From: Phenylobacterium sp.
GTDB lineage: Bacteria > Pseudomonadota > Alphaproteobacteria > Caulobacterales > Caulobacteraceae
Length of the DNA stretch: 41,267 nucleotides
Assembly (NCBI RefSeq): GCF_020253645.1
Contig: NZ_JADCBG010000046.1
Location: 1 to 41,267 of the forward strand
Reading direction: 5' to 3'
The position numbers and the translations under genes are program-made. Below, in pieces: positions 25,456 to 33,691 of this stretch; the first letter of the stretch is position 1; the number at the start of each line of letters is the position of its first letter. The notes under the pieces were generated by a model. The model was given only the letters and a program-made list of their open reading frames with translations. It was not told the origin of the DNA and searched no databases.

Positions 25456-25467
25456 GAGCCTGCGATC

Positions 25468-26631
25468 TCAAGTCTGAGCGATCGTCTTGCGGAAAAGTCC
25501 GCCGGCCGACCTGGCGCTGACCCTGGCGAATGTCTGGATCGCCGCCTTGTCGGCCTCCCAGCCTCCGGCTGGGAGCCCTTCGTTGAGGCTGCGGACCTGG
25601 GCCAGAAGGGTGGGAAAGATCGTCCGGTCCACCCCGACGGCGGCGCAGGCCAGGGCAAGGGCCTCGGGGTTGTTGGCCTTGAGGGCCAATTTGACCTCGC
25701 GGACCTCAAATCGGCCCAGGGCGGCGAGGGCGGCTACAAACAGCGACAATCTCTGATCCTTGAGGGCCTTCACGAGGTAGCTCGGGCGTAACTGGCCTGC
25801 CATGTCCATCTTGGCGATCAATTGTCGATCGCTGCGTTCCTGCTCGGATTCCTCGGGAGTTCTCTCCTTGCCGACCGCCGATGGACTGCCCGTCCTCGCC
25901 TGCTGGATTGAGACGGCGATGGCGGTGTCCAGCGCCTTGGTGTCGAGATCGAAACGATCGGCAAGGGACTTGCGAAGTGTGGCGCCCACCCAGGCGTACA
26001 GGTAGCCCGCCAGTTCATCCGTCAGCCGGGGGTGCGCCGCGAGGGGGTCCTGAAGAGTGGGGACCTTCTCCGCAATCCGGACAAGTTCAAGAAGGTGAAG
26101 TTCCGAAACCCGGGCGGTTTCGTTCTCGGCCAGGGCGGTCATCACCTCCGGCGTCGCCGCCTTGAGGATGGCCTCCACCACCGTTGGGCTGATCTGCGGA
26201 CGCCGGGCGACCTCGATCTGATGCTCGAGGGTGGCCTCGACGAGGATCCGGATCAGGTCCGGGTCCTCGAGGATAGGGCTGCGGGCGATGATCGGCCGCG
26301 CAATCTCGATGTCGTCGAAGGCCAGGATGTTGAGGAGGGCGGAAGGCGCCCAGTCGGCCTCCGAAATGTTCTCGGCGAGTCGAAGGCGGATATCGTACTC
26401 CGCCTGGAAGACGAGGTCGAAAAAGACCTGGGACAGAAGCGCCTGAACCCGCGGGGTCCGGAGTTCATCAGCGCTCTCGTTGCAGAGGTCCACCAGGCGG
26501 ATAAGCAGGCGCTCGCGGTCCGCCACGTTGCGGCTCTTGGCGAGGGCCATGATCTCGTCCACCCTTTCGCCCAATGAAGCACCCCCAAGGTGGACCCGAA
26601 GCCCTGAAGCCTGGCGCGTAACCCGGGCCAA
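25468..26631 (-). CDS. Long DUF2336 helical-repeat protein
   Basis: Protein of up to 387 residues made of HEAT-like helices, a DUF2336 member of unknown function. Conserved blocks are DRERLLIRLVDLCNESADEL, FQAEYDIRLRLAENISEADW, IARPIIARSPILEDPDLIRI, EHQIEVARRPQISPTVVEAI and VMTALAENETARVSELHL. The C-terminal module LRPSYLVKALKDQRLSLFVA corresponds to the module in the short protein at 22685-23298. The outer start is a TTG; in-frame alternatives at 26574 (TTG), 26562 (GTG) and 26550 (ATG) are possible, and family similarity begins only around ERVDEIMALAK, so one of these may be real. It is divergent from glpK. Confidence 0.8.
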   Translation of the reverse strand: MARVTRQASGLRVHLGGASLGERVDEIMALAKSRNVADRERLLIRLVDLCNESADELRTPRVQALLSQVFFDLVFQAEYDIRLRLAENISEADWAPSALLNILAFDDIEIARPIIARSPILEDPDLIRILVEATLEHQIEVARRPQISPTVVEAILKAATPEVMTALAENETARVSELHLLELVRIAEKVPTLQDPLAAHPRLTDELAGYLYAWVGATLRKSLADRFDLDTKALDTAIAVSIQQARTGSPSAVGKERTPEESEQERSDRQLIAKMDMAGQLRPSYLVKALKDQRLSLFVAALAALGRFEVREVKLALKANNPEALALACAAVGVDRTIFPTLLAQVRSLNEGLPAGGWEADKAAIQTFARVSARSAGGLFRKTIAQT

Positions 26632-26696
26632 AGCCGCAGCGATAACCGCCGCGTTTCAGTGTATAGCTTACAGTGGATGGAATGTTGAGCGATGTC

Positions 26697-28196
26697 ATGT
26701 CTTTCCCGTTCATTCTGAGCCTTGATCAGGGCACAACCTCGACCCGGGCGATCCTCTTCAGCTCGGAGGGGAAGGAGATCGCGAGCGCATCCGAGCCTCT
26801 CGAGCAGCATTATCCCGCCGACGGGGAAGTCGAGCACGACGCCGGCGAGATCTTTTCCGCGTCGGTCAAGGTTCTCCGGGCGGCGCTCCAAAGGGCCGGC
26901 GCTCAATCGGGCCAGGTGGCGGCCCTGGGCGTCACAAACCAGCGGGAGACGGTGGTGGTCTGGGACCGGCGCACCGGAGAGCCGGTCGGCCGGGCCCTGG
27001 TCTGGCAGGATCGCCGGACGGCGCCGGCCTGCGAGGCGCTGCGCTCGAGGGGGGCGGAGCCTCGTGTGACGGCCCTCACCGGCCTGCTCCTCGACCCCTA
27101 CTTCTCGGCCACAAAGCTCGCCTGGATCCTGGACAGCCAGCCGGGGCTGCGCGCCAGAGCCGAAGCGGGGGAGATCCTGGCCGGGACGATGGACTGCTGG
27201 GTGATCTGGAAGCTGACGGGCGGGGCGGTTCACGCCACGGACGCGACCAATGCTTCCCGCACCCTTTTGTACGACATTCACGCCCAGGACTGGTCCGACG
27301 AGCTGCTGGACCTCTTCCGGGTTCCCAGGGCGATCCTGCCCCGGGTCCTGGATTGTGCGGATGACTATGGCCACACCCTTCCCGAGCTGCTGGGCGGGCC
27401 TGTCGCGATCCGCGGGGTGGCCGGCGACCAACAGGCTGCGCTGATGGGGCAGGGCTGCATCCGGCCCGGCGAGATGAAGGCCACCTATGGTACGGGCTGT
27501 TTTCTGCTCGTGCACACGGGAGAGGCGGCGCCCCGGTCCTCGGCGCGGCTGCTGACGACGGTGGCCTCGCGCATCGGCGGTCGGGTGAGTTATGCGCTGG
27601 AAGGCTCCATCTTCGTCGCCGGCGCAGCTCTGCAGTGGATCAACGAGGGACTGGAGGTCCACGGGGGCGGCGCCGGGGTCGAAGCCCTCGCCCGTCGCGC
27701 CCGCCCGGGCCACGGCGTGATCCTCGCGCCGGCCTTCACCGGTCTTGGGGCCCCGTGGTGGGACCCCGACGCCCGGGGCGCCCTTCTCGGTATGACCCGG
27801 GATACGGGGCTGGCCGAGATCGCGGAGGCCGCATTCGACGCCGCCGCCTTCCAGACCCGCGATCTCATCGAGGCCATGCGGCTCGATGCGCCGTCGGCTT
27901 TTGGCCCGGGTGCGGAGCTCAGGGTGGATGGCGGCATGTCGCGGTCGGCCTGGTTCTGCCAGAAGCTGGCCGACCTGACGCGAGTGCCTGTGGGGCGGGC
28001 GTCCTACGAGGAGACGACCGCCCTTGGCGCCGCGCTTCTGGCAGGGCTTGGCGGCGGGGTCTTTCCGGACCTCCAGGCCGCCGCCGCCGCCCGCCCGCAG
28101 ACCACGGGCCTGACGCCTTCGATTCCCGAAGCCGAGGCGGAGGCCGCCTATGCTCGCTGGCTCCGCGCCGTCTCCCGAATTCTCTCCGACCGCTAG
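26697..28196 (+). CDS. glpK: Glycerol kinase (FGGY family)
   Basis: Phosphorylates glycerol to sn-glycerol 3-phosphate. The 499-residue product has the N-terminal phosphate loop LSLDQGTTSTRAILF, GVTNQRETVVVWDRRTGEPV, ALVWQDRRTAPACE, DATNASRTLLYDIHAQDW, and the second domain with GVAGDQQAALMGQGC, MKATYGTGCFLLVHTG and the FGGY signature region (ELRVDGGMSRSAWFCQKLAD). These are specifically glycerol-kinase-like. The start is ATG 26697; GTG 26673 and ATG 26682 are in frame, but only about eight residues normally precede LDQGTT. No glpF, glpD or glpR is adjacent. Confidence 0.92.
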   Translation: MSFPFILSLDQGTTSTRAILFSSEGKEIASASEPLEQHYPADGEVEHDAGEIFSASVKVLRAALQRAGAQSGQVAALGVTNQRETVVVWDRRTGEPVGRALVWQDRRTAPACEALRSRGAEPRVTALTGLLLDPYFSATKLAWILDSQPGLRARAEAGEILAGTMDCWVIWKLTGGAVHATDATNASRTLLYDIHAQDWSDELLDLFRVPRAILPRVLDCADDYGHTLPELLGGPVAIRGVAGDQQAALMGQGCIRPGEMKATYGTGCFLLVHTGEAAPRSSARLLTTVASRIGGRVSYALEGSIFVAGAALQWINEGLEVHGGGAGVEALARRARPGHGVILAPAFTGLGAPWWDPDARGALLGMTRDTGLAEIAEAAFDAAAFQTRDLIEAMRLDAPSAFGPGAELRVDGGMSRSAWFCQKLADLTRVPVGRASYEETTALGAALLAGLGGGVFPDLQAAAAARPQTTGLTPSIPEAEAEAAYARWLRAVSRILSDR

Positions 28197-28309
28197 CGCC
28201 GGATTCCGGAGGCGGCGGCTTCGGCGGGATCGGGTGCGTTTGACCGGCCTTGACCTTTGCCCTGCACAGGGCGACGCTGATCCCCTGAAATCAAGACTGG
28301 GAGGCCGTC

Positions 28310-29080
28310 ATGGCGGATGGTTCGCTTGCGGGCGTTGTTTCGCTCAAGGGGAAGGTGAGCGACGAGGAGTGGCGGACCCGGGTGGATCTGGCCGCGCTTT
28401 ACCGGCTGGCCGCCCTGCACGGGTGGGACGACATGATCTACACCCATATCTCCGCCCGCATCCCGGGGCCGGAGCACAATTTCCTGATCAATCCGTACGG
28501 CATGCTGTTCGACGAGATCACGGCCTCGTCCCTGGTGCGCATCGACGTGGAGGGCAACATCCTCCAGGAGACGCCTTATTTCATCAATCCGGCGGGCTTC
28601 ACCATCCACTCGGCGGTCCACATGAACCGCGAGGACGCCCACTTCGTGATGCACCTGCATTCGGACCAGGGGGCCGCGGTGTCTTCGCAGAAGGAGGGGC
28701 TGTTGCCCCTGTCGCAGCACTCGCTGATCTGTCTTCCGCACCTCGCCTACCACGACTATGAGGGCATCGCGCTCAACCTCGACGAACGCGAGCGGCTGGT
28801 GGCGGACCTGGGCGACAAGTCGCTGATGCTGCTACGCAACCACGGCACCCTGGCTCTGGGCGAGAGCGCTGCGGAGTGCTGGAACGGGATGTTCTTCCTC
28901 GAGCGCGCCTGCAAGCAGCAGGTGATGGCCCTGTCCTGCGGCCGCGAGAACGTCCTGATCGCCCCCGAGGCGGCGCAGGAAGAGGTCCGTCGGCAGGTGG
29001 GGCGGGGGATCGGCGGCAAGCTGGGCTGGCCCGGCTGTCTGCGCAAGCTCGACCGCGAGATGCCGGGCTACGACGCCTGA
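28310..29080 (+). CDS. Class II aldolase/adducin family protein
   Basis: 256-residue protein of the fuculose-phosphate-aldolase fold. The metal site is seen as THISARIPG and MHLHSDQGAAVSS, with a further His in LLRNHGTLALG. The blocks LINPYGMLFDEITASSLVRI and HSAVHMNREDAHFVMHLH are typical of the adducin-like subgroup, in which aldolase activity is often not proven. GGGAGG stands just before the ATG. It follows glpK after 113 bases, a gap with a TTGACC-like hexamer but no clear -10. Its substrate and pathway are unknown; the glpK neighbour does not decide it. Confidence 0.88.
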   Translation: MADGSLAGVVSLKGKVSDEEWRTRVDLAALYRLAALHGWDDMIYTHISARIPGPEHNFLINPYGMLFDEITASSLVRIDVEGNILQETPYFINPAGFTIHSAVHMNREDAHFVMHLHSDQGAAVSSQKEGLLPLSQHSLICLPHLAYHDYEGIALNLDERERLVADLGDKSLMLLRNHGTLALGESAAECWNGMFFLERACKQQVMALSCGRENVLIAPEAAQEEVRRQVGRGIGGKLGWPGCLRKLDREMPGYDA

Positions 29081-29137
29081 GGCGCCGTCTCCCCTGAAGG
29101 CTGGAATCGGCTGCGCATAGCCCATAGTCCATAGCGA

Positions 29138-29225
29138 GGTCGCCGCGACCGCCCGCCATGTAAGGGCCCGGGTGTCTGCGCCCTCCGTGCGCAGATCGAC
29201 GGCGGGACGGGGTGAGAGCCCGTTT
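29138..29225. other. Intergenic structured stretch with three small stem-loops
   Basis: The 236-base gap between convergent genes holds GGTCG/CGACC (29138-29150), TCTGCGC/GCGCAGA with a CCTCCGT loop (29175-29195), and ACGGG/CCCGT followed by TTT (29207-29225). They may be terminators for the flanking genes or a small RNA; the CCUCC loop could pair with a Shine-Dalgarno sequence. No coding frame of note was found. Confidence 0.3.
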
Positions 29226-29316
29226 GCCCGGGTGAATTAGACCTCGACCAGATGAACCATCCCTTTCTATCTGGCCGGAATCCAAACCCATCCCGGGCGG
29301 ATGGGGGCGTCTCGCT

Positions 29317-30291
29317 TCAGCCGAGCAGCCTCGTCAGGCGGGAACGAATGACTTCTTCCGCCTCCGCCATGATGGAGTCGATCAGGTTCTTGCAGGTCGG
29401 GACGTCGTGGATCAGTCCGACCACCATTCCGCATGACCAGCCTCCGGCTTCCATATCGCCATCGACCATGATCCTTGGGTAAACGCCCGCCACTTCCTCT
29501 GCGACATCCGCGAAGGTCAGCTTCTCGCCAAGCGCCTGCTCTTTTTTCAACAGGCGCTCAACAGCTGAATTTTTGAGAACTCGCTCTGTGTTTCGCAACG
29601 GTCGCATGATCAAGCGGGTATCAAGTTCAGTGGCTGCAAGTATAGCCTGCTTTACGTTATCATGAACCGGCGCTTCCTGAGTTGCGATAAAGCGCGTTCC
29701 CATATTCACGCCGGCCGCCCCGAGGGCGAGGGCTGCTGCGAGTTGCGCTCCGGTGGCCATCCCGCCAGAAGCAACGAACGGGACCCGCAGTTCCTCGGCG
29801 GCCCTGGGAAGCAGAATGAAGTTGGGCACATCGTCCTCACCAGGGTGCCCCCCACATTCAAAGCCATCGACGCTTACCGCATCGCAGCCAATGGCCTCCG
29901 CCTTCAGGGCGTGGCGGACGCTTGTGCATTTATGGATGACCCGGATCCCCGCCTCTTTCAGCGCAGGGAGCCACTTCTGAGGGTTGTTGCCTGCGGTCTC
30001 GACCACCTTCACGCCACTCTCGATGATCACCCGGACGTAGCCGGGGTAGTCGGGCGGGGTGACCGACGGAAGAAAGGTCAGGTTGACTCCGAATGGCTTG
30101 CTGGTCATCGCCTTGCAGCGTTCGATCTCTGCGGCCAACGCCTCTGGTGAGCGTTGAGTCAGAGCCGTGATGATTCCCAGGCCGCCAGCATTTGACACCG
30201 CCGCCGCCATCTCAGCAAAGCCGACAAAATGCATGCCGCCCTGCATGATCGGATGCTCTATGCCGAAAAGCTCCGTGATTTCAGTCTTCAT
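29317..30291 (-). CDS. Nitronate monooxygenase (2-nitropropane dioxygenase family)
   Basis: FMN TIM-barrel enzyme of 324 residues. Motifs are IEHPIMQGGMHFVGFAEMAA at the N-terminus, GGLGIITALTQRSPEAL, PFGVNLTFLP, DAVSVDGFECGGHPGEDD with the conserved His of GGHxG, and PFVASGGMATGAQLAAALAL with ALGAAGVNMGTRFIATQEAP. The family oxidises alkyl nitronates; some homologues are enoyl reductases. AGAGGCGC precedes the ATG. The central part has lower GC and a looser codon choice than neighbours. It is the last gene of the minus-strand block controlled, by inference, from the TetR side, though a 150-base gap may hold its own promoter. Confidence 0.9.
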   Translation of the reverse strand: MKTEITELFGIEHPIMQGGMHFVGFAEMAAAVSNAGGLGIITALTQRSPEALAAEIERCKAMTSKPFGVNLTFLPSVTPPDYPGYVRVIIESGVKVVETAGNNPQKWLPALKEAGIRVIHKCTSVRHALKAEAIGCDAVSVDGFECGGHPGEDDVPNFILLPRAAEELRVPFVASGGMATGAQLAAALALGAAGVNMGTRFIATQEAPVHDNVKQAILAATELDTRLIMRPLRNTERVLKNSAVERLLKKEQALGEKLTFADVAEEVAGVYPRIMVDGDMEAGGWSCGMVVGLIHDVPTCKNLIDSIMAEAEEVIRSRLTRLLG

Positions 30292-30396
30292 TTTGCGCCT
30301 CTAGATCTGGACGACGATCCAAGCCTGCTCTTTGAGCCCTCATGTGGCTTGATCGAAGAGGGTGGACTACGAACTCCATTCACTTCTGGTCGTTTC

Positions 30397-30424
30397 CCGC
30401 GCTCATGCGCGGTCTGTCGAGACC
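30397..30424 (-). terminator. Overlapping hairpins between the MBL lipoprotein gene and the nitronate monooxygenase gene
   Basis: Two hairpins overlap: CCGCGC/GCGCGG with a TCAT loop (30397-30412) and GGTCT/AGACC with a GTCG loop (30411-30424). They lie 18 bases past the metallo-beta-lactamase gene stop in its transcription direction. There is no T-tract, so this is a possible weak or attenuating terminator only. Confidence 0.3.
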
Positions 30425-30441
30425 GGTTCAACCGCGAGCTG

Positions 30442-31221
30442 TCACCTTATCTTGAACTCCTTGATCACGGCTGCCCGATCAACCGGACCGCCGTGTCCGA
30501 GGTAGAAAACTTCAGCACCGCCCTCGATCAGAGATCTGATATTCGCTCGATTACGTTCGAGATCGGCCTGGAAGTAATGCTCGTGGGGTTGGGTCGGGTT
30601 CACCGCGCCGCCCATGCTGCCCCCGCGCATCATGTCGCCGACAAAGACTTCCCGGTCGTTCAGCTTGATCACCAGGGAACCCGGCGTGTGCCCCGGCATG
30701 ACCACAGCCTTGCCGGCGACGCCCCAGGGCGAGAGATCGAGGCTGTTGGTAATCGGGATATCCGGCGAAAAAGGTTCAAACTTGAAGTCGACGACGCGCT
30801 TGAGAACCTCGGCCTCGAAGCTGGTCGGGCGAAGCTCATCATTCTTTCCCGCCGCCGCAATGGGGGCGTCTCCCGCGCCAAGCGCAATTCTTGCGCCGGT
30901 TATACGGCGCAGTTCCGCAGCCGCCCCGCCATGGTCGCCGTGGGCGTGGGTGAGCAGGATAAGCCCGTCCTTCAAGTCGACATTTTCGGCCTTGAGGGCG
31001 GCCAGTATCGCCGGACCATCCTTTGGCGATCCTGCGTCGATCAGCACGGGCTTGGCCGACTTGATCAGGTAGGCGTTCGACATGGGCAGCTTGATCTGGA
31101 CAACCTCCGGCCCGGCGGCATCCGCCGACCGGATGGTTTTGGGAGGGGGCGATGCGCACGCCGGAAGCGAGAGCAGGGACAGGGCCAGAAGGGCCGCGAG
31201 GGGTCCATTGGAAAGGTTCAT
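30442..31221 (-). CDS. Metallo-beta-lactamase-fold lipoprotein hydrolase
   Basis: 259 residues. The N-terminal signal (hydrophobic 8-19) ends in the lipobox SLPAC with Cys22, so the mature protein is a lipoprotein in the periplasm or outer membrane. The MBL fold has the zinc motif His92-x-His94-x-Asp96-His97 (LLTHAHGDHGGAA), VVMPGHTPGSLVI, VFVGDMMRGG and VFYLGHGGPVD. Metal-binding residues for a binuclear site are complete. B3 beta-lactamases are one possibility because of the LTHAHGDHGG context, but lactonase or hydrolase roles fit the catabolic neighbours equally well. It lies 83 bases after the CurA-like gene. Confidence 0.82.
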   Translation of the reverse strand: MNLSNGPLAALLALSLLSLPACASPPPKTIRSADAAGPEVVQIKLPMSNAYLIKSAKPVLIDAGSPKDGPAILAALKAENVDLKDGLILLTHAHGDHGGAAAELRRITGARIALGAGDAPIAAAGKNDELRPTSFEAEVLKRVVDFKFEPFSPDIPITNSLDLSPWGVAGKAVVMPGHTPGSLVIKLNDREVFVGDMMRGGSMGGAVNPTQPHEHYFQADLERNRANIRSLIEGGAEVFYLGHGGPVDRAAVIKEFKIR

Positions 31222-31304
31222 CTTGAGGCTCCGGTTGACGACCCCGGCTCACTTTGGCCGAGGCTGATGTTTCGAACTTGCAGCGCAGGGGAGGGGATGG
31301 ACGT

Positions 31305-32312
31305 TCACATAACTCTCACCGCCATCTTTCCGCGGTTCTCGCCCCGGAAGAGCATTCCGAGCGCGACCGGGGCGTTCTCGAGTCCCTCAAGAAGGTGAAG
31401 CTCGGTTCTCAGCAGGCCCTCATCCCGCAGCCGCGCCAGGTCCTGCCGAGCCGCCGGCCAGCAGTGGAAGTGGTCGCCCACTGTGAACCCTTGCATGCGC
31501 GCCCGGTGCACGAGCATCTCGCCGAGATTTCCGATGGGATGCACGGGTTGGCCTGCCGTCTGTGAAATGCGACCGCAGATGACGATGCGCGCGAAGTCGC
31601 GGATATGATTGAGCGCCATCTCCAGGATGCGACCGCCGACATTGTCGAAATAGACATCCACGCCGTTCGGACAGGCTTCAGCCAGAGCGCGGTTCAGGTC
31701 GGTGTCGGACTGGCCATGGTCGACGGCTGCATCGAATCCGAACTCTCTCAGCACCATCTCGCACTTGGCGGCGCCGCCGCAGATGCCGACCACGCGGCAG
31801 CCATAGGCGCGGGCGATCTGGCCCACGAGCTGGCCGACCCCCCCTGACGCAGCGGATACAAGGACGGTCTCTCCAGACTTCAGCCCCGCGATCTCGAACA
31901 GACCCAGATGGGCGGTTACGCCAGGCAGTCCGAGAAGAGTCAGGTAGTCTTCCGGCGAACCGAGGCGGGCGTCCACCAGCCGGGCCTGTTCAGACGAGAC
32001 CACAGGGTGACTTTGGAGGCCGAAGGTTCCTTCGACCCAGGCCCCGACGGCCAGACCGTCCGCCCGGCTCTCGACCACCTCGCCGACCGCCAGGGCCCGC
32101 ATGACCTCGCCGAGCTTGACGCCGGGCGTGTAACCCGGGCGCTCGTCCATCCACACCCTCATCGCCGGGTCGATGGAGATGAAGCTCGAGGCGATCCGCA
32201 CCTCTCCGGGCGCCAGGGCGCGTCCAGGCTCGTCGGTGAGCGTGAAGTGTTCAGGTCCGGGCAGGCCGTCTGGCCTCGACGTCAATCTCAAGACCCGGTT
32301 GGCGTTTTGCAT
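31305..32312 (-). CDS. Zinc-independent MDR reductase, CurA / prostaglandin-reductase-like
   Basis: NADPH-dependent double-bond reductase of 335 residues. The N-terminal domain shows ISIDPAMRVWMDERPGYTPG, which is the signature of leukotriene B4 dehydrogenase/curcumin reductase proteins, and has no zinc ligands. The Rossmann domain has VLVSAASGGVGQLVGQIAR and CPNGVDVYFDNVGGRILEMAL, with GLPGVTAHLGLFEIA before it. Likely substrates are alpha,beta-unsaturated ketones or aldehydes. It sits 29 bases after the QOR gene and is presumably co-transcribed with it. Unsaturated aldehydes such as those released by the carotenoid/stilbene oxygenase are plausible substrates (inference). Confidence 0.87.
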   Translation of the reverse strand: MQNANRVLRLTSRPDGLPGPEHFTLTDEPGRALAPGEVRIASSFISIDPAMRVWMDERPGYTPGVKLGEVMRALAVGEVVESRADGLAVGAWVEGTFGLQSHPVVSSEQARLVDARLGSPEDYLTLLGLPGVTAHLGLFEIAGLKSGETVLVSAASGGVGQLVGQIARAYGCRVVGICGGAAKCEMVLREFGFDAAVDHGQSDTDLNRALAEACPNGVDVYFDNVGGRILEMALNHIRDFARIVICGRISQTAGQPVHPIGNLGEMLVHRARMQGFTVGDHFHCWPAARQDLARLRDEGLLRTELHLLEGLENAPVALGMLFRGENRGKMAVRVM

Positions 32313-32341
32313 CTTGTTCTCCCGTCTCGCGCCGCTGGGCC

Positions 32342-33319
32342 CTAAGGGCGGATGATGATCTTGCCGACAGCCGCACGGCTCTCCATGAACTCGTGCGCGG
32401 CGACGGCGTCCTTCAGCGCAAAGCTGGCCGCTATGCGCGGCTTGATCGCGCCCTCGGCGACGAGGCCATAGAGGTCCGACAGGGTCTGGCTCATGGCGCC
32501 CGGGCGCTCCATGACCAGGTCGAGGTGGAAGCCCGAGACAGACGCGCAGCGCCGCATCAGCGTCAGGGGAATGACGGGCGACGGGCGACCGCTGGCCAGT
32601 CCGTAGCTGACGGCCCGGCCAAAAGGGCCCAACAGACCGAGGCCGGACTCGTACAGTTCGCCCCCCACACTATCGAGAAAGATATCGATGCCGCCGTTGA
32701 GTTGGTCGGCGACTTTTTTGGGCCAATCCGGATCCGCAGGATCGAAAACAAGGTTGGCGCCGTCGGCCTTGGCCGCCTCGCGCTTTGCCTCTGTGCTGGC
32801 CAACCCGATCAGCATTCCGGCGCCGAAACGTCTGGCCAGCTGCAGGATGAGTCCGCCGCAGCCGCCGCCAGCGGCCGAAACGAGGACCGACTCTCCCTTC
32901 GCCATCCGCGCCATCGTGTTCAGCAAGTGGAATGCGGTGGCGCCCTGGTTGCTCACCGCAAGGGCGTCCTCCGCTGAAACCGTCGAAGGCACGATGGCCG
33001 CCACGTGGTCCGGAAGGAGGGCGTACTCTGCATATCCACCGCTTCGAGAGGGGTTCACACCAGCGACCCGGTCCCCAACCCGGCGCCCGCTGACCCCGGG
33101 GCCCACAGCGACAACCTCGCCGCAGACTTCAGAGCCCGGCGTGAAGGGAAGCGGCGTCGGTTCCAGGTAGCGACCCAGTCGCTTTCCGATATCGGAAAAG
33201 TTCAGACCGGCGGCCTCGACCTTGACAAGAAGGTCCCCGGGGCCGGGCGTCGGGGCGTCAACCTCCTCCAGCCGCAGGACGTTCGCGGGGCCGAGTTCAT
33301 GAAACCGAACCGTCTTCAT
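32342..33319 (-). CDS. Quinone-oxidoreductase-like MDR enzyme
   Basis: NADPH-dependent medium-chain oxidoreductase of 325 residues. The N-terminal part reads VRFHELGPANVLRLEEVDAP, LVKVEAAGLNFSDIGKRLGR and FTPGSEVCGEVVAVGPGV, typical of QOR-type enzymes without zinc. The Rossmann domain carries VLVSAAGGGCGGLILQLARR with a Cys in the glycine loop, and GGIDIFLDSVGGELYESGL. The start at ATG 33319 is preferred to a longer frame reaching 33406. Upstream, at 33461-33483, is a palindrome shared with the carotenoid oxygenase promoter, implying the same regulator. Confidence 0.87.
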   Translation of the reverse strand: MKTVRFHELGPANVLRLEEVDAPTPGPGDLLVKVEAAGLNFSDIGKRLGRYLEPTPLPFTPGSEVCGEVVAVGPGVSGRRVGDRVAGVNPSRSGGYAEYALLPDHVAAIVPSTVSAEDALAVSNQGATAFHLLNTMARMAKGESVLVSAAGGGCGGLILQLARRFGAGMLIGLASTEAKREAAKADGANLVFDPADPDWPKKVADQLNGGIDIFLDSVGGELYESGLGLLGPFGRAVSYGLASGRPSPVIPLTLMRRCASVSGFHLDLVMERPGAMSQTLSDLYGLVAEGAIKPRIAASFALKDAVAAHEFMESRAAVGKIIIRP

Positions 33320-33691
33320 CAGTCTGACCTCCAGGTCCGCTGTAGCTGTCGTGACCGCCGGGCCAGTCGGGGCGAACCCGATCGGCTGGCAGGCCCGGTG
33401 GATCACTCAAGGAAGGGCGGAGCCGGGACCCCCCGCGTCTTCCCGTCGGCAATTCGGATATTATCTGCGTTACGTTAAGATAATTCCGGCTCTTTCTGTT
33501 CGTCGAGCGAGCTGGCGACTGGGCCGTCAACGGGCGCAAGACGGGAACACCCCTGTCGAGGGCTTTCAGAGCGCCGTCGCGCTCATCCTCGACCTGAAGG
33601 GGCGCGAGGCCCCGCAAGATCCAGCTCTCCGCCTGGGCGCCGCCCGTCGACAGGGACAGGTGAGCGCCCAGGAGATGCCTGCTGGGAAATC
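33320..33691. other. 372-base gap with an operator and a possible acyl-CoA-dehydrogenase relic
   Basis: No intact gene is seen between the QOR start and the oxygenase stop. The gap holds the 33461-33483 palindrome, a TAATAT next to it on the minus strand that may be a -10 hexamer, and a plus-strand open stretch from 33484 to 33597. That stretch encodes VERAGDWAVNGRKTGTP, resembling the WVINGRKVWT strand of acyl-CoA dehydrogenases, but it has no start and stops soon after. Longer open frames here on either strand look like shadows. Confidence 0.4.
33461..33483. promoter_or_regulatory. Palindromic operator upstream of the QOR-CurA genes
   Basis: TTATCT (33461-33466), 11 bases, then AGATAA (33478-33483): perfect arms, extending one more pair outward (A33460/T33484). 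Size and arm sequence are the same as at 35125-35147. It lies about 140 bases before the QOR start. Probable repressor site for the TetR protein at 35306; which protein binds is inferred. Confidence 0.55.

Noticed and set aside
29531-29558. Perfect 8-bp inverted repeat (AGCGCCTG / CAGGCGCT) with a T6 loop
   Set aside because: Fully inside the nitronate monooxygenase coding sequence; likely chance from Lys and Leu codons, with no regulatory context.
30447-30469. TTATCTTGA, resembling one arm of the 23-bp operator
   Set aside because: It lies in the last codons of the MBL lipoprotein gene and has no AGATAA partner at the right distance.
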